From Rhodospirillaceae bacterium (lineage in GTDB: Bacteria > Pseudomonadota > Alphaproteobacteria > DSM-16000 > Inquilinaceae), in assembly GCA_020638575.1 (NCBI GenBank), contig JACKIH010000003.1, forward strand, positions 2,275,501-2,339,500: DNA of 64,000 nt, read 5' to 3'. Numbering within the stretch: position 1 is the first letter of the stretch; every line of letters begins with the position of its first letter. The notes under the pieces are model-generated. The model did not search any database, was not told the DNA's origin, and saw nothing but the letters and a program-made list of their open reading frames with translations. Below are positions 8,169 through 18,444 of this stretch, one piece after another. Position numbers and translations under genes: made by a program.

Positions 8169-11003
8169 TCAATCGAAGATCGCCTCCGCGCGCTGCTTCT
8201 TCGTTAGCTTGACGCCCTGAAGATTCGCGCCCTTCAGTCTCGCGCCGTTCAAGCGCGCGCCCTTCAGGTTCGCGCCCTCCAGGTTCGCATCCTCCAAATT
8301 CGCGTCCTCCAGGTCCGCGTCCTCCAGGTCCGCGTCCTTTAGGCTCGCGCCCCTCAAATCTGCTTTGCCAAGTTGCGCAGTCTTCAAGTGGGCATCCGTC
8401 AAATCCGCACGACGAAGGTCAGCATTTGCAAGAGTTGCACCTATTAGGAAAGCATTTCTCATACTTGCGGACTCTAGAATTCCATCCTGGAGGCTAGCGC
8501 CGACGAAAATTGCGCTCCTCAAATCAGCGCCTCGGAGATTGGCGCACGCGAGATCAGCGACATAGAAATCATCTCGCGCAAGACATTGTCTTTCTACATC
8601 CATTCGCCCAAGGAGTGCATAGCAGACCTGCCGGTAAGAACTATATCGACTTCTCCGCAGACGGTTGAGTAGGCATGCGAGCCCATACAAATTACCGCGC
8701 CAATCCGGCAACCATAGTGTCTTAGTCGCCAACGCGCAGGCGTTGGCTGCAGCCAACAGAGCTTCCTCGGCATTCACTGCGCGGGCCTCTGCCGACCGAT
8801 ACGATGGTGCATTTTCCACGGCCGGCATGCCCTCGGTCAGGTTCAGATTGAAAAGGCCCTCAAGGGTCGACTGCCAAGCACCAATCTCTGCGGCGCCGTT
8901 CTGCTCCGCATACAACAATCGGACTTCATCCCTGAGGAACGCGACGATCTCCCACGAAAGCGGCTGCCGCGCACACAGGCGGAACCATTTCGCCAGGCCA
9001 AGCCGCCGATCATCGAGATCGTCGTTGCTTTGTAGCCGGCGATGGATGGCCGCAATCTCCCGGACCAGGCGCCGGGCCGTCAGGTATTCGCTCAAACTCT
9101 TGTGGGTAAACTCGAAGGCATCTTCGCGGCCGGACCGGTCCATCTGCATGTAGAAGGTCGCGATCAGCCGATGGTGCCCGCCCTTGACCGCCAGAAACTC
9201 GTCGAGCCTTTCCTTCACGGTCTGGGAGCAGGCATCGAGGACATCTTTCAGATGGGCCGTCCGCCCATCGCCGCGCCACGCCGCCGTGGCGAAGGCTTCC
9301 ATGATCTGGTCGAAGTCATCTTTGTATTCGTGGTAGGGCGCGAGAGCGGTTGAGTCCCCGGCTCTCTCACGCTCTGCCGTTTCTTGCGCGTGGCGGCGCT
9401 GGGCCACGTCTTCGAAGAGGGTTGCGTACAGCTCATTGCGGTTACCCGACTCCGATCCGCGGAACCCGCTGGCGGCGACCAGGTAGTTCAGCAGGGGTTC
9501 CGCCGTGAGATCCTGGAACTTGTCCTGATCGAGTGCTTCCGGCAGGCCGTCGTCGGTCCCTCGGGTGAGCCGATGGTAGCATTTCCACCAGGTCTGCCGC
9601 TGGTCCTGGGCGAGGCGCTTCTCCGGATCGAAGTAGCTGTCTTGCTCTTCATCAGTCACATGGAAGCGCAGAACATTCAGGCGATGCTGCAAGGTCACCT
9701 TCAGGCTGTCGGCATGGGCCTGGATCGTGGGGGTGCGCCCCGTAACCAGGGCCAGCACGCGGATTTTCCCTTCGTTCCACCTGTCCAATGAGTGGCGCAG
9801 ATCGTCGATAAAGGCGCGTGTCTGTTCGTCGGCCTTGTCGCCGGGCTTGGTTAGTTCGTCCAAGCCGTCGAAGATCAGCAGGGTGCGCCGGTCTGTGTCC
9901 GGAAAATCCTTGGCCGAGACGGGATTGTCGCGAAAATGCTCCCAACTGCTGCGGTCTGTCGCGGTGAGGATGTCTCCCATCGCGTCCGTCAGCGTGCGTT
10001 CCCGCAAATACATGCGCTGGAGCGGCAGAAACAGGATGCGCGCCTTTGGATCATCCTGTGACAGTTCGGCGGCAAACATCCTGGCGAAGGAGGATTTGCC
10101 GCTGCCCGGCCCGCCGCTGACCAGCAGGATCGCGTCGCTCTGGGAAGCAGCGGATGTCCACCAGGCGTGCACCCGCTCGCGCAAGTCGACGACGATCTTG
10201 CGGTTCTCGGCTCTATCTTCGTCGGAGTACCGGCGGACGATGCCCTTGGGATTTTTGGCGTCTGCCTCCTCGTACCAAGCCCGCAGCGGTACGTAGATCT
10301 GCCGCAGGCTGAAGGGCTCGGCGAAGACGGGCTGGTCGACCTGTTCGATCAGCCAGCGCCGGTAGCGCGCCCAGTCGCGCTCCATCTGCGCGGCGTCGGC
10401 GAACGGGCTGTGCAGCGCCTCCAAGACCAACTGATAGGCATCCGGGTGCCGGCGCCATTCGTCGTGGAGGGCGGCGGCCCAGTAGCTGTCGAATCGGCCG
10501 GCGACGGTGCGGGCTTGCGCTTCCGCCAGCCCCAGCTTGGGCAGCCAGGCTTCGAAGGTCCGCCGGATCGCCTCCGCCATGGGCAGGGCTGCCGGCCGCT
10601 CGAAGAAGTCGACCGTGATCTCGAAGGCGGCGTCGTCCAGGTCGATGTCCGGAAGCCGCGCAAGCTCCTCGCCGTAGTCGCCCTGGATCTCCGGGTGCAT
10701 CTCCACCACCGGCGCCACCAGCTCCAGGATCGCCTGGCCGGCAGCCCGGTGCACCAGCGTCCAGGCGCGGCTTTCCGGCCCCTCGCCCTCGGCGAACGCG
10801 GCCGGGATCTCCAGCAGGTTGTCGATCAGGCCGCCGACGGTTCCGCCGCCGGTGGGGAACAGCAGCACGCCGTGGGCAATGGCCTTCTGCAGCTTGCCGA
10901 GGGAGGAGCGGAGACCGCTTTCCACGTCCTTGCGGCTGAATTGCTTGGCAATCAGCGTCGGCGTGCCGGGCGTGCGGTCGAGGTGCTGGGCATCGTCATC
11001 CAT
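8169..11003 (-). CDS. NACHT-type STAND NTPase with C-terminal pentapeptide repeats
   Basis: This 944-residue cytoplasmic protein has three parts. Residues 1-270 are a helical N-terminal region of no recognised family (it includes a Gly-rich FPTGGGTVGGLIDN stretch). Residues about 285-480 are a NACHT/STAND NTPase with Walker A GGPGSGKSS at 297-305 and Walker B LLIFDGLDEL at 375-384. After a helical region (DAFEFTHKSLSEYLTARRL near 650), residues about 816-933 are some 23 pentapeptide repeats of the A-D/N-L-x-x type. NTPases with this plan act as oligomerising sensors, and many bacterial NACHT proteins are antiphage; defence is inferred, not shown. The pentapeptide tail may be the sensing end. 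The gene is solitary and opposes leuC. Base composition falls noticeably at 8440-8780. Confidence 0.85.
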   Translation of the reverse strand: MDDDAQHLDRTPGTPTLIAKQFSRKDVESGLRSSLGKLQKAIAHGVLLFPTGGGTVGGLIDNLLEIPAAFAEGEGPESRAWTLVHRAAGQAILELVAPVVEMHPEIQGDYGEELARLPDIDLDDAAFEITVDFFERPAALPMAEAIRRTFEAWLPKLGLAEAQARTVAGRFDSYWAAALHDEWRRHPDAYQLVLEALHSPFADAAQMERDWARYRRWLIEQVDQPVFAEPFSLRQIYVPLRAWYEEADAKNPKGIVRRYSDEDRAENRKIVVDLRERVHAWWTSAASQSDAILLVSGGPGSGKSSFARMFAAELSQDDPKARILFLPLQRMYLRERTLTDAMGDILTATDRSSWEHFRDNPVSAKDFPDTDRRTLLIFDGLDELTKPGDKADEQTRAFIDDLRHSLDRWNEGKIRVLALVTGRTPTIQAHADSLKVTLQHRLNVLRFHVTDEEQDSYFDPEKRLAQDQRQTWWKCYHRLTRGTDDGLPEALDQDKFQDLTAEPLLNYLVAASGFRGSESGNRNELYATLFEDVAQRRHAQETAERERAGDSTALAPYHEYKDDFDQIMEAFATAAWRGDGRTAHLKDVLDACSQTVKERLDEFLAVKGGHHRLIATFYMQMDRSGREDAFEFTHKSLSEYLTARRLVREIAAIHRRLQSNDDLDDRRLGLAKWFRLCARQPLSWEIVAFLRDEVRLLYAEQNGAAEIGAWQSTLEGLFNLNLTEGMPAVENAPSYRSAEARAVNAEEALLAAANACALATKTLWLPDWRGNLYGLACLLNRLRRSRYSSYRQVCYALLGRMDVERQCLARDDFYVADLACANLRGADLRSAIFVGASLQDGILESASMRNAFLIGATLANADLRRADLTDAHLKTAQLGKADLRGASLKDADLEDADLEDANLEDANLEGANLKGARLNGARLKGANLQGVKLTKKQRAEAIFD

Positions 11004-11078
11004 GGCGGGCAGGCTCGGCAGAAAGATCGCGGATTACGCGAGCCTAACCCGGCCGACCACGTCGGAAAAGGATGTTGC

Positions 11079-13652
<2,574 letters not shown>

Positions 13653-13960
13653 CGGGAGGATTTGTCACTGCCGATCAATTCTGCCGCAGCATAGCGCCAC
13701 ACTCTGGCACTCACAACTGGAACGTCGACGGAACTTTCAGTAGAATCGGAGAGGGTCTCACTATTATATTTGCGTGATGGCCCGGTTATTCCGTTATTGA
13801 TGGCCGATCTGCTGCTTTCACCAGAGTTCTTGAGATCGGTTCTCAGAATTTCAATAGATTGCCCAGGCAAGGCAGGGACGTAGCGGTTTACTGGAGTGTT
13901 TCTGGCCCATACTGCCAGGATTATTCGCCGACGCCGATCCTATGCCGAAGCTTTTTCTCC
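13653..13960. other. Intergenic stretch, somewhat AT-richer
   Basis: No open frame with recognisable homology was found. The stretch is less GC-rich than its surroundings and should hold the promoter of the minus-strand histidine kinase. A TCTCCTTAAGGAGA palindrome at 13956-13969 overlaps the stop codon of the TetR gene; it lacks a T-run on the correct strand. Confidence 0.4.
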
Positions 13961-14566
13961 TTAAGGAGAGGCCGGTGCGGTCCCAACCCCGCCGGGCCGT
14001 AGGGCGGCGCGGATGGTGTCGAGCACGTCGGTAAGCTGCTTCAGGTCGCCCGTCGCCCGCTTGGCCAGCAAGGCCCCTTGCAGCGCGCAGAACAGGAAGC
14101 GCGCCATCGCCTCGGGCCGGTCGCTGAGGCGGAACTGGCCGTCGCCCTCGCCGCGCCGCAAAATGCTCTCCAGCCAGCGTTCATGGCCGTCGAAGAACAG
14201 CGCCAGCTCGTGGCGCATCTCCGGCGGCAGGGCCATGGCCTCGCCGGCCAGCGCGCCGCACAGGCACACGGTGTCCGGCGTGCCGGCATATTCCAGATAC
14301 GGGCCGAAATAGGTCTCCAACGCATCCCAGGCCGATTTGGCGGGATCGGCTGCCACCGCCGCCAGAACCGCGGCAAAGGTCTCCCGGTAGCGGCGCACCA
14401 CCGCTTCGCCCAGCGCGTGTTTGGAGGGGAAATGGTGGACGATGCTGGGCTTGCGGATGCCGACCTTGAGCGCGATGTCCTGGAAGCTCATGGCCGAATA
14501 GCCGCGCGTCTGCATCAACTCCTGGGCGGCATCGAGGATCTGGTTGCGGCGGTCGGGCAAGGACAC
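13961..14566 (-). CDS. TetR family transcriptional regulator
   Basis: This 201-residue protein reads from a GTG start 5 bases after the upstream cupin stop codon. The N-terminal helix-turn-helix is typical: RRNQILDAAQELMQTRGYSAMSFQDIALKVGI, then KPSIVHHFPSKHAL. The C-terminal ligand-binding half contains TVCLCGALAGEAMALPPEMR, a cysteine-bearing pattern common in AcrR/YcdC-like regulators. It is the last gene of an SDR-cupin-TetR unit and probably controls it. The effector is unknown. The GTG was chosen because it fits family starts and the tight spacing. Confidence 0.85.
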   Translation of the reverse strand: MSLPDRRNQILDAAQELMQTRGYSAMSFQDIALKVGIRKPSIVHHFPSKHALGEAVVRRYRETFAAVLAAVAADPAKSAWDALETYFGPYLEYAGTPDTVCLCGALAGEAMALPPEMRHELALFFDGHERWLESILRRGEGDGQFRLSDRPEAMARFLFCALQGALLAKRATGDLKQLTDVLDTIRAALRPGGVGTAPASP

Positions 14567-14571
14567 GGCCG

Positions 14572-15240
14572 TCAGCTCCGCCGCGGCACATGGCCGCGCT
14601 TGGCCCACCACCTGGCTCCGCCGTTGCTGGCGAGCGCCACTGCCGTGCCGGCCGGAACCCGCAGCCAGGTGTGGCGGCCGCGGTTCACCCCGTCGACCGT
14701 CAGCACGCCGTCCAGCACCAGGATTTCCAGCCCGCCATGGCCGGCCTCTTCCCCCAGGTCGCCACCCGGCGCCAGGCGCTCCAGGACCACGGTTTCGGAC
14801 GCGCCGTCGTAGAGCCCCAGCACCTCGTGGCCGGCGGTGCGCCCCGGCCGCCAGTGGCCCGACCGGGTATCCACCGCCACGCGCGGTTCGCCCAGCTTCA
14901 TCTGACAGAGCTTGACGAACAGCGTGCAGCCGCCGCGGCTGAACGGGGCATGGCGCGAACCCGGCGGGTTGCGCACGTACCAGCCGGCGGAAAAGTCGCC
15001 ATCGCCGTCGGAGAAGGTGCCATCGAGCACCAGGTACTCCTCCCCCGCCGGATGCAGATGCTCGGAGAACGATGCTCCCGGCTGGTAGCGTACGATGCTG
15101 GTGGCGCGGCCATGCTCGGCGGCCTCGCGTTCCAGCCGCCGGCGGTCGACGCCGGGCAGCGGCGAGGGGGCCCACTCCAGCCTATCGGCATCGATCGCCA
15201 CCCTGTGGTCGAAGTCCATATTGAGGGTGCTGTCGGACAC
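14572..15240 (-). CDS. Two-domain cupin protein (ChrR cupin-like)
   Basis: This 222-residue protein begins at a GTG that shares its G with the TAG stop of the SDR gene, so the two are probably translationally coupled; an in-frame ATG 7 codons later is the alternative start. The first cupin domain has SFSEHLHPAGEEYLVLDGTF with the usual H-x-H...E metal ligands, then PPGSRHAPFS. The second (VLERLAPGGDLGEEAGHGG, LEILVLDGVLTVDG) is more degenerate. The layout resembles the ChrR-type cupin fold, without a zinc-binding anti-sigma domain. A metal-dependent oxygenase or isomerase role is possible but unproven. Confidence 0.75.
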   Translation of the reverse strand: MSDSTLNMDFDHRVAIDADRLEWAPSPLPGVDRRRLEREAAEHGRATSIVRYQPGASFSEHLHPAGEEYLVLDGTFSDGDGDFSAGWYVRNPPGSRHAPFSRGGCTLFVKLCQMKLGEPRVAVDTRSGHWRPGRTAGHEVLGLYDGASETVVLERLAPGGDLGEEAGHGGLEILVLDGVLTVDGVNRGRHTWLRVPAGTAVALASNGGARWWAKRGHVPRRS

Positions 15241-15935
15241 TAGAAGGTCTCCTTCGCCACGCGCAGGTCGATCTCGTGCGTCCAGCAGGATGGCGGCTGC
15301 TCCACCAGCGCCAGATAGGCTTCGGCGATGGCACCGGGGTCGAGGCAGTCCTCCTGCGCCATGCCGTGGCGGGCGGCCACGCCGTCGCTCCAGATCACCC
15401 CGTCGATCACCGTATGGACCACATGGATGCCGCGCGCGCCATAGGCGCGGGCGAGCGATTGGGCCAGCGCACGCACCGCGAACTTCGACGCGGCAAAAGC
15501 GCTGAAGCGGGCACCGCCGCGCAGGGAGCCGGTGGCGCCGGTGAAGATCAGGGTGCCGCGCCCCGCCTCCAGCATGGCCGGCAGTACCTGCTGCGCACAG
15601 TGCACCGCGCCTAAGCAGGCGGTGCGCCACAGCCGTTCGAAATCCTCCGGACGCGTGTCCAGGAAATCGCCCACCACTCGCTGGGCGGCGTTGTGGATGT
15701 AGAGGCTGGGGGCCCCCAGATCGGCACGGATCGCGGCGAAGGTGTCGGCCACGGCAGCCCCATCGGCGAGGTCGCAGGCATAGGCGCGGCACCCCGGTGC
15801 CTCGGCCGGCGGCGGCGTGCCGCGGCGCGACAGGCCGGCCACGCGGTAGCCGCGCGCCGCCAGCCGGGCGGCCAGGTGGGCGCTGAGCCCGCTGCCGAGG
15901 CCGCCGATCACGGCGATGGGCTGGGAATCGGTCAT
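15240..15935 (-). CDS. Short-chain dehydrogenase/reductase
   Basis: This 231-residue protein has an N-terminal nucleotide-binding motif IAVIGGLGSGLSAHLAARLAA, in which the usual TGxxxGIG is altered to IGGLGSGLS. An NAA-type loop (YIHNAAQRVV) and FTGATGSLRGG/FSAFAASKFAVRAL follow; the expected catalytic tyrosine of YxxxK is replaced by phenylalanine in FAASK. That change may reduce classic dehydrogenase activity or shift the reaction. It is the first gene of a three-gene unit with the cupin and TetR genes. Confidence 0.75.
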   Translation of the reverse strand: MTDSQPIAVIGGLGSGLSAHLAARLAARGYRVAGLSRRGTPPPAEAPGCRAYACDLADGAAVADTFAAIRADLGAPSLYIHNAAQRVVGDFLDTRPEDFERLWRTACLGAVHCAQQVLPAMLEAGRGTLIFTGATGSLRGGARFSAFAASKFAVRALAQSLARAYGARGIHVVHTVIDGVIWSDGVAARHGMAQEDCLDPGAIAEAYLALVEQPPSCWTHEIDLRVAKETF

Positions 15936-16033
15936 GCCACCCTCCTGGCGATGGGATCGATCACGCGAGCCCGGCCGCCGTGCCGGGGCGATTCCGGCGC
16001 GACGGCAGGACGTTCGTCAGGGGCGGCAAGCCC

Positions 16034-16456
16034 TCAGGCCGCACTCAGCAGCACGATGGCCATCGCGATGAAGGCCCCGAGCCCGGCAAAGAAGGACAGC
16101 GTGCGCAGCAGCGGGACCGCCAGCCAGTAGCACACGGCATGGCCGAGGCGGGCGAAGAAGTAGACGGCAGCCGCCGTGGTGACGGTGCCTTCGGCCAGCC
16201 CGGCGACGTGGGCGGTGAGCACCAGGGCCACGAATACGGGGAAGCTTTCCGTCACGTTGGCGTGGGCGGCGTAGGCGCGGCGCGCCCAGGCGGGCGGTGT
16301 TTCGCTTGCCTGCCGGAAGCCGGCGACACCGCTGTCCGCATTGTAGCCGGTGGCCCCGAGCAAGCCGAGGCGCAGGATGCGCTCCAGCGTATAGGGCAGC
16401 CACATCAAGCCGACGAGAACGGCGGTGAGGGTAAGCCAGGTCAGGTCTGCGGTCAT
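16034..16456 (-). CDS. MAPEG family membrane protein
   Basis: This 140-residue protein is read from ATG 16456 (MTADLTWLTLTAVLVGLMWL). It has about four hydrophobic segments and the MAPEG-like motif ARRAYAAHANVTESFPVFVALVL, in which the R..N.E.FP residues are characteristic. MAPEG proteins include membrane glutathione transferases, but the bacterial branch is mostly uncharacterised. The upstream in-frame ATG at 16531 would add a non-hydrophobic leader overlapping the putative operator, so it was rejected as start. A TetR-type palindrome lies 43 bases upstream. Confidence 0.8.
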   Translation of the reverse strand: MTADLTWLTLTAVLVGLMWLPYTLERILRLGLLGATGYNADSGVAGFRQASETPPAWARRAYAAHANVTESFPVFVALVLTAHVAGLAEGTVTTAAAVYFFARLGHAVCYWLAVPLLRTLSFFAGLGAFIAMAIVLLSAA

Positions 16457-16498
16457 GGGAACCTCCCCCAAGAGATCGTTGATGTCCGTTTGTCTACC

Positions 16499-16510
16499 TA
16501 CCGTTCGGTA
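16499..16510. promoter_or_regulatory. Putative TetR-type operator before the MAPEG gene
   Basis: TACCGTTCGGTA is an inverted repeat of TACCG around TT, inside the longer CTACC...GGTAG context. Spaced TACCG/CGGTA palindromes are common TetR-family operators. It sits in the promoter region of the minus-strand MAPEG gene; the protein that binds it is unknown. Confidence 0.4.
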
Positions 16511-16564
16511 GAGAGTCAAGGGCGATCCCACCGGCCCCCTGATTCCGTCGCCGACCGACCGCTA

Positions 16565-16664
16565 TAGGTGCCGGCCGTCCAATTCAGGCGCCGGCCGTCC
16601 ACGGTAGGCGCCGGCTGTCCACTGTAGGCGCCGGCCGTCCACTGTAGGCGCCGGCCGTCCGTTG
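16565..16664. repeat. 20-bp tandem repeat, five copies
   Basis: Five head-to-tail 20-base units with consensus taggcgccggccgtccactg occupy the divergent intergenic region between the MAPEG and cecR-like genes; a truncated sixth start (caggct) follows. Copies differ at 1-5 positions. Each unit contains the near-palindrome GCGCCGGC or GGCGCC core. There are no spacers, so this is not a CRISPR array. Confidence 0.85.
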
Positions 16665-16680
16665 CAGGCTCCCTCACAAT

Positions 16681-16692
16681 TCAATCGATTGA
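16681..16692. promoter_or_regulatory. Perfect palindrome upstream of the cecR-like gene
   Basis: TCAATCGATTGA is a perfect 12-bp palindrome ending 13 bases before the first ATG of the TetR-family regulator, followed by a second partial one (TTCGATCG). It is a good candidate for an autoregulatory operator of that regulator; not proven. Confidence 0.45.
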
Positions 16693-16705
16693 CTTATTCG
16701 ATCGT

Positions 16706-17428
16706 ATGATATACACGGCGGGCATGGACCCCCGGATCGCACCACTCCCGCCGGCCGAAGCGGCGACGGACCGCGGCGACGTCACCCGCCAGAAGCTGCT
16801 GGCCGCCGCCATCGACGTGTTCGGGCGCCAGGGCTACGACGGCACCTCCACGCGGCGCCTGGCCCAGGCGGCCGGCGTCAACCTGCAGGCCATCCCCTAC
16901 TATTTCGGCGGCAAGGAAGGGCTCTACATCGCCGCGGCGGAACACCTGGTGGTGCTCATCTCCGCCCATGTGGCGGCGAAGCGCGAGCGCCTGCGCAGCC
17001 GCATCGCCGAGGCCGACCGCTCGGGCGGGCTCGGCGTCGCCGAAGCCCGCGCGTTGCTGGCCGAATTGGCGGACACCGTCGCGGGGCTGTTCATCAGCCG
17101 GGAGTCGGAAGCCTGGGCACGCTTCATCATCCGCGAGCAGATGGCCCCCACCGAAGCCTTCCGGCGCATCCAGCGCGGCGTCATGCAGCCGATGATGGAG
17201 GTGGCCGGCCGCCTGGTCGCCACCCTCCTCGGCGAAGCGCCGGACAGCGAGCATGTGCGCCTGCGCACCCTGGCGCTGTTCGGCAGCATCCTCCTGTTCC
17301 GCACCGGCCGTGCCACCGTGCTGGCCCGGATGGAGTGGGCGGAGATCGGCCCGCGCGAGGCCCTCGCCGTGCGGTCGCTGGTGCGCGAACTGGTGGCCAC
17401 GCTGACGCCGCAGGAGGTCGTGCCATGA
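16706..17428 (+). CDS. CecR-like TetR family regulator
   Basis: This protein is 240 residues from ATG 16706; a second in-frame ATG at 16724 would give 234. The DNA-binding part reads TRQKLLAAAIDVFGRQGYDG, TSTRRLAQAAGVNLQAIPYYFGGKEGLY, which is the CecR (YbiH) pattern with its C-terminal DUF1956-like domain (FIIREQMAPTEAFRRI). In E. coli CecR controls ybhGFSR and a divergent gene. Here the same order follows: its stop codon overlaps the ybhG-like start (ATGA), so it is the first gene of the exporter operon and likely its repressor. Confidence 0.88.
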   Translation: MIYTAGMDPRIAPLPPAEAATDRGDVTRQKLLAAAIDVFGRQGYDGTSTRRLAQAAGVNLQAIPYYFGGKEGLYIAAAEHLVVLISAHVAAKRERLRSRIAEADRSGGLGVAEARALLAELADTVAGLFISRESEAWARFIIREQMAPTEAFRRIQRGVMQPMMEVAGRLVATLLGEAPDSEHVRLRTLALFGSILLFRTGRATVLARMEWAEIGPREALAVRSLVRELVATLTPQEVVP

Positions 17429-18444
17429 AGCGCCGTCTCGCCATCCTGGCCATCGTGCTCGTCGCGGCCGGCCTGGCCGCCTGGCGTTTCGATCTGCCGG
17501 CCCGCCTGGGGTGGGTCGACGGCGAAACCGGCCGCCTCACCCTCTACGGCAATGTCGATATCCGCCAGGTGGAGCTGGCCTTCCGGGTCGGCGGGCGCAT
17601 CGCCGAGATGGCGGTGGACGAAGGCGACCGGGTGGACCACGGCCAGGTGCTGGCCAGCCTCGATGCCCGGCCCTACGAGGACACCCTGCGCGCCCAGGAA
17701 GCCCAGGTGGCCATCCGCACCGCCACGCTGGACGAGCGCGTCGCCGGCCCGCGCGAGGCGGAAATCGCCCAGGCGCGCGCCACCGTGGCGGAGCGGCGGG
17801 CGGCACTCGACAACGCCGAACAGGCGCTGCAGCGGGCGAGCCGGCTGCGCGAAGGCACCACCATCTCCCAGGCCAGCCTGGACGAAGCCCAGGCGGCGCG
17901 CGACCAGGCGGCGGCCCGCGTCACCTCGGCCGAAGAAGCCCTGAACCTGCTGGAAGAGGGCACGCGGCCGGAAGAAATCGCCGCCGCCCGCGCGGAGCTG
18001 GAGCTGGCGGAAGCCAATCTGGCCTCGGCGCGAACGGCACTCGACGACACCGCGCTGGCCGCCCCCTCCACCGGCATGGTCCTGTCGCGCGTGCGCGAGC
18101 CGGGGGCCGTGGTGGCGGCCGGCGAGACGGTGTACGTGCTGTCGCTGGAAGCGCCCGTATGGGTGCGCGCGTACATCTCCGAGCCCGATCTCGGCCGCAT
18201 CCACCCCGGCCTGGCGGTGGAGGTGGTGACCGACACGGCACCCGGCCGCCCCTATGCCGGGCGCATCGGCTTCATTTCGCCGGTGGCGGAGTTCACCCCG
18301 CGGGCGGTGGAAACCGCCGACCTGCGGGCCGACCTGGTCTATCGCCTGCGGGTGGTGGTCGATCGGCCGGACAGCGGTCTGCGCCAGGGCATGCCGGTGA
18401 CGGTGCTGGTCGCCGACCCGGATCCGGCGGACGCCTCCCCATGA
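17425..18444 (+). CDS. ybhG: HlyD/YbhG-type membrane fusion protein
   Basis: This 339-residue protein has an N-terminal membrane anchor (LAILAIVLVAAGLAAWRF) and a lipoyl/barrel-sandwich half (YGNVDIRQVELAFRVGGRIAEM, VDEGDRVDHGQVLASLD). A long alpha-helical hairpin rich in A/E/R covers about residues 90-220, and the second barrel half reads APSTGMVLSRVREPGAVVAAGE. It is the periplasmic adaptor linking the ABC transporter to an outer-membrane channel; no TolC-like gene is present here. It overlaps its neighbours by 4 bases on both sides, indicating tight coupling within the operon. Confidence 0.9.
   Translation: MKRRLAILAIVLVAAGLAAWRFDLPARLGWVDGETGRLTLYGNVDIRQVELAFRVGGRIAEMAVDEGDRVDHGQVLASLDARPYEDTLRAQEAQVAIRTATLDERVAGPREAEIAQARATVAERRAALDNAEQALQRASRLREGTTISQASLDEAQAARDQAAARVTSAEEALNLLEEGTRPEEIAAARAELELAEANLASARTALDDTALAAPSTGMVLSRVREPGAVVAAGETVYVLSLEAPVWVRAYISEPDLGRIHPGLAVEVVTDTAPGRPYAGRIGFISPVAEFTPRAVETADLRADLVYRLRVVVDRPDSGLRQGMPVTVLVADPDPADASP

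Noticed and set aside
8220..8345. Short tandem DNA repeat as an independent element
   Set aside because: It is fully explained by pentapeptide codons of the NACHT protein.
13956..13969. Rho-independent terminator for the TetR gene
   Set aside because: The palindrome overlaps the stop codon and the T-run lies on the wrong side for the minus strand.
16565..16664. CRISPR-like array
   Set aside because: Units are contiguous 20-mers without unique spacers and no cas gene is near; it is a simple tandem repeat.
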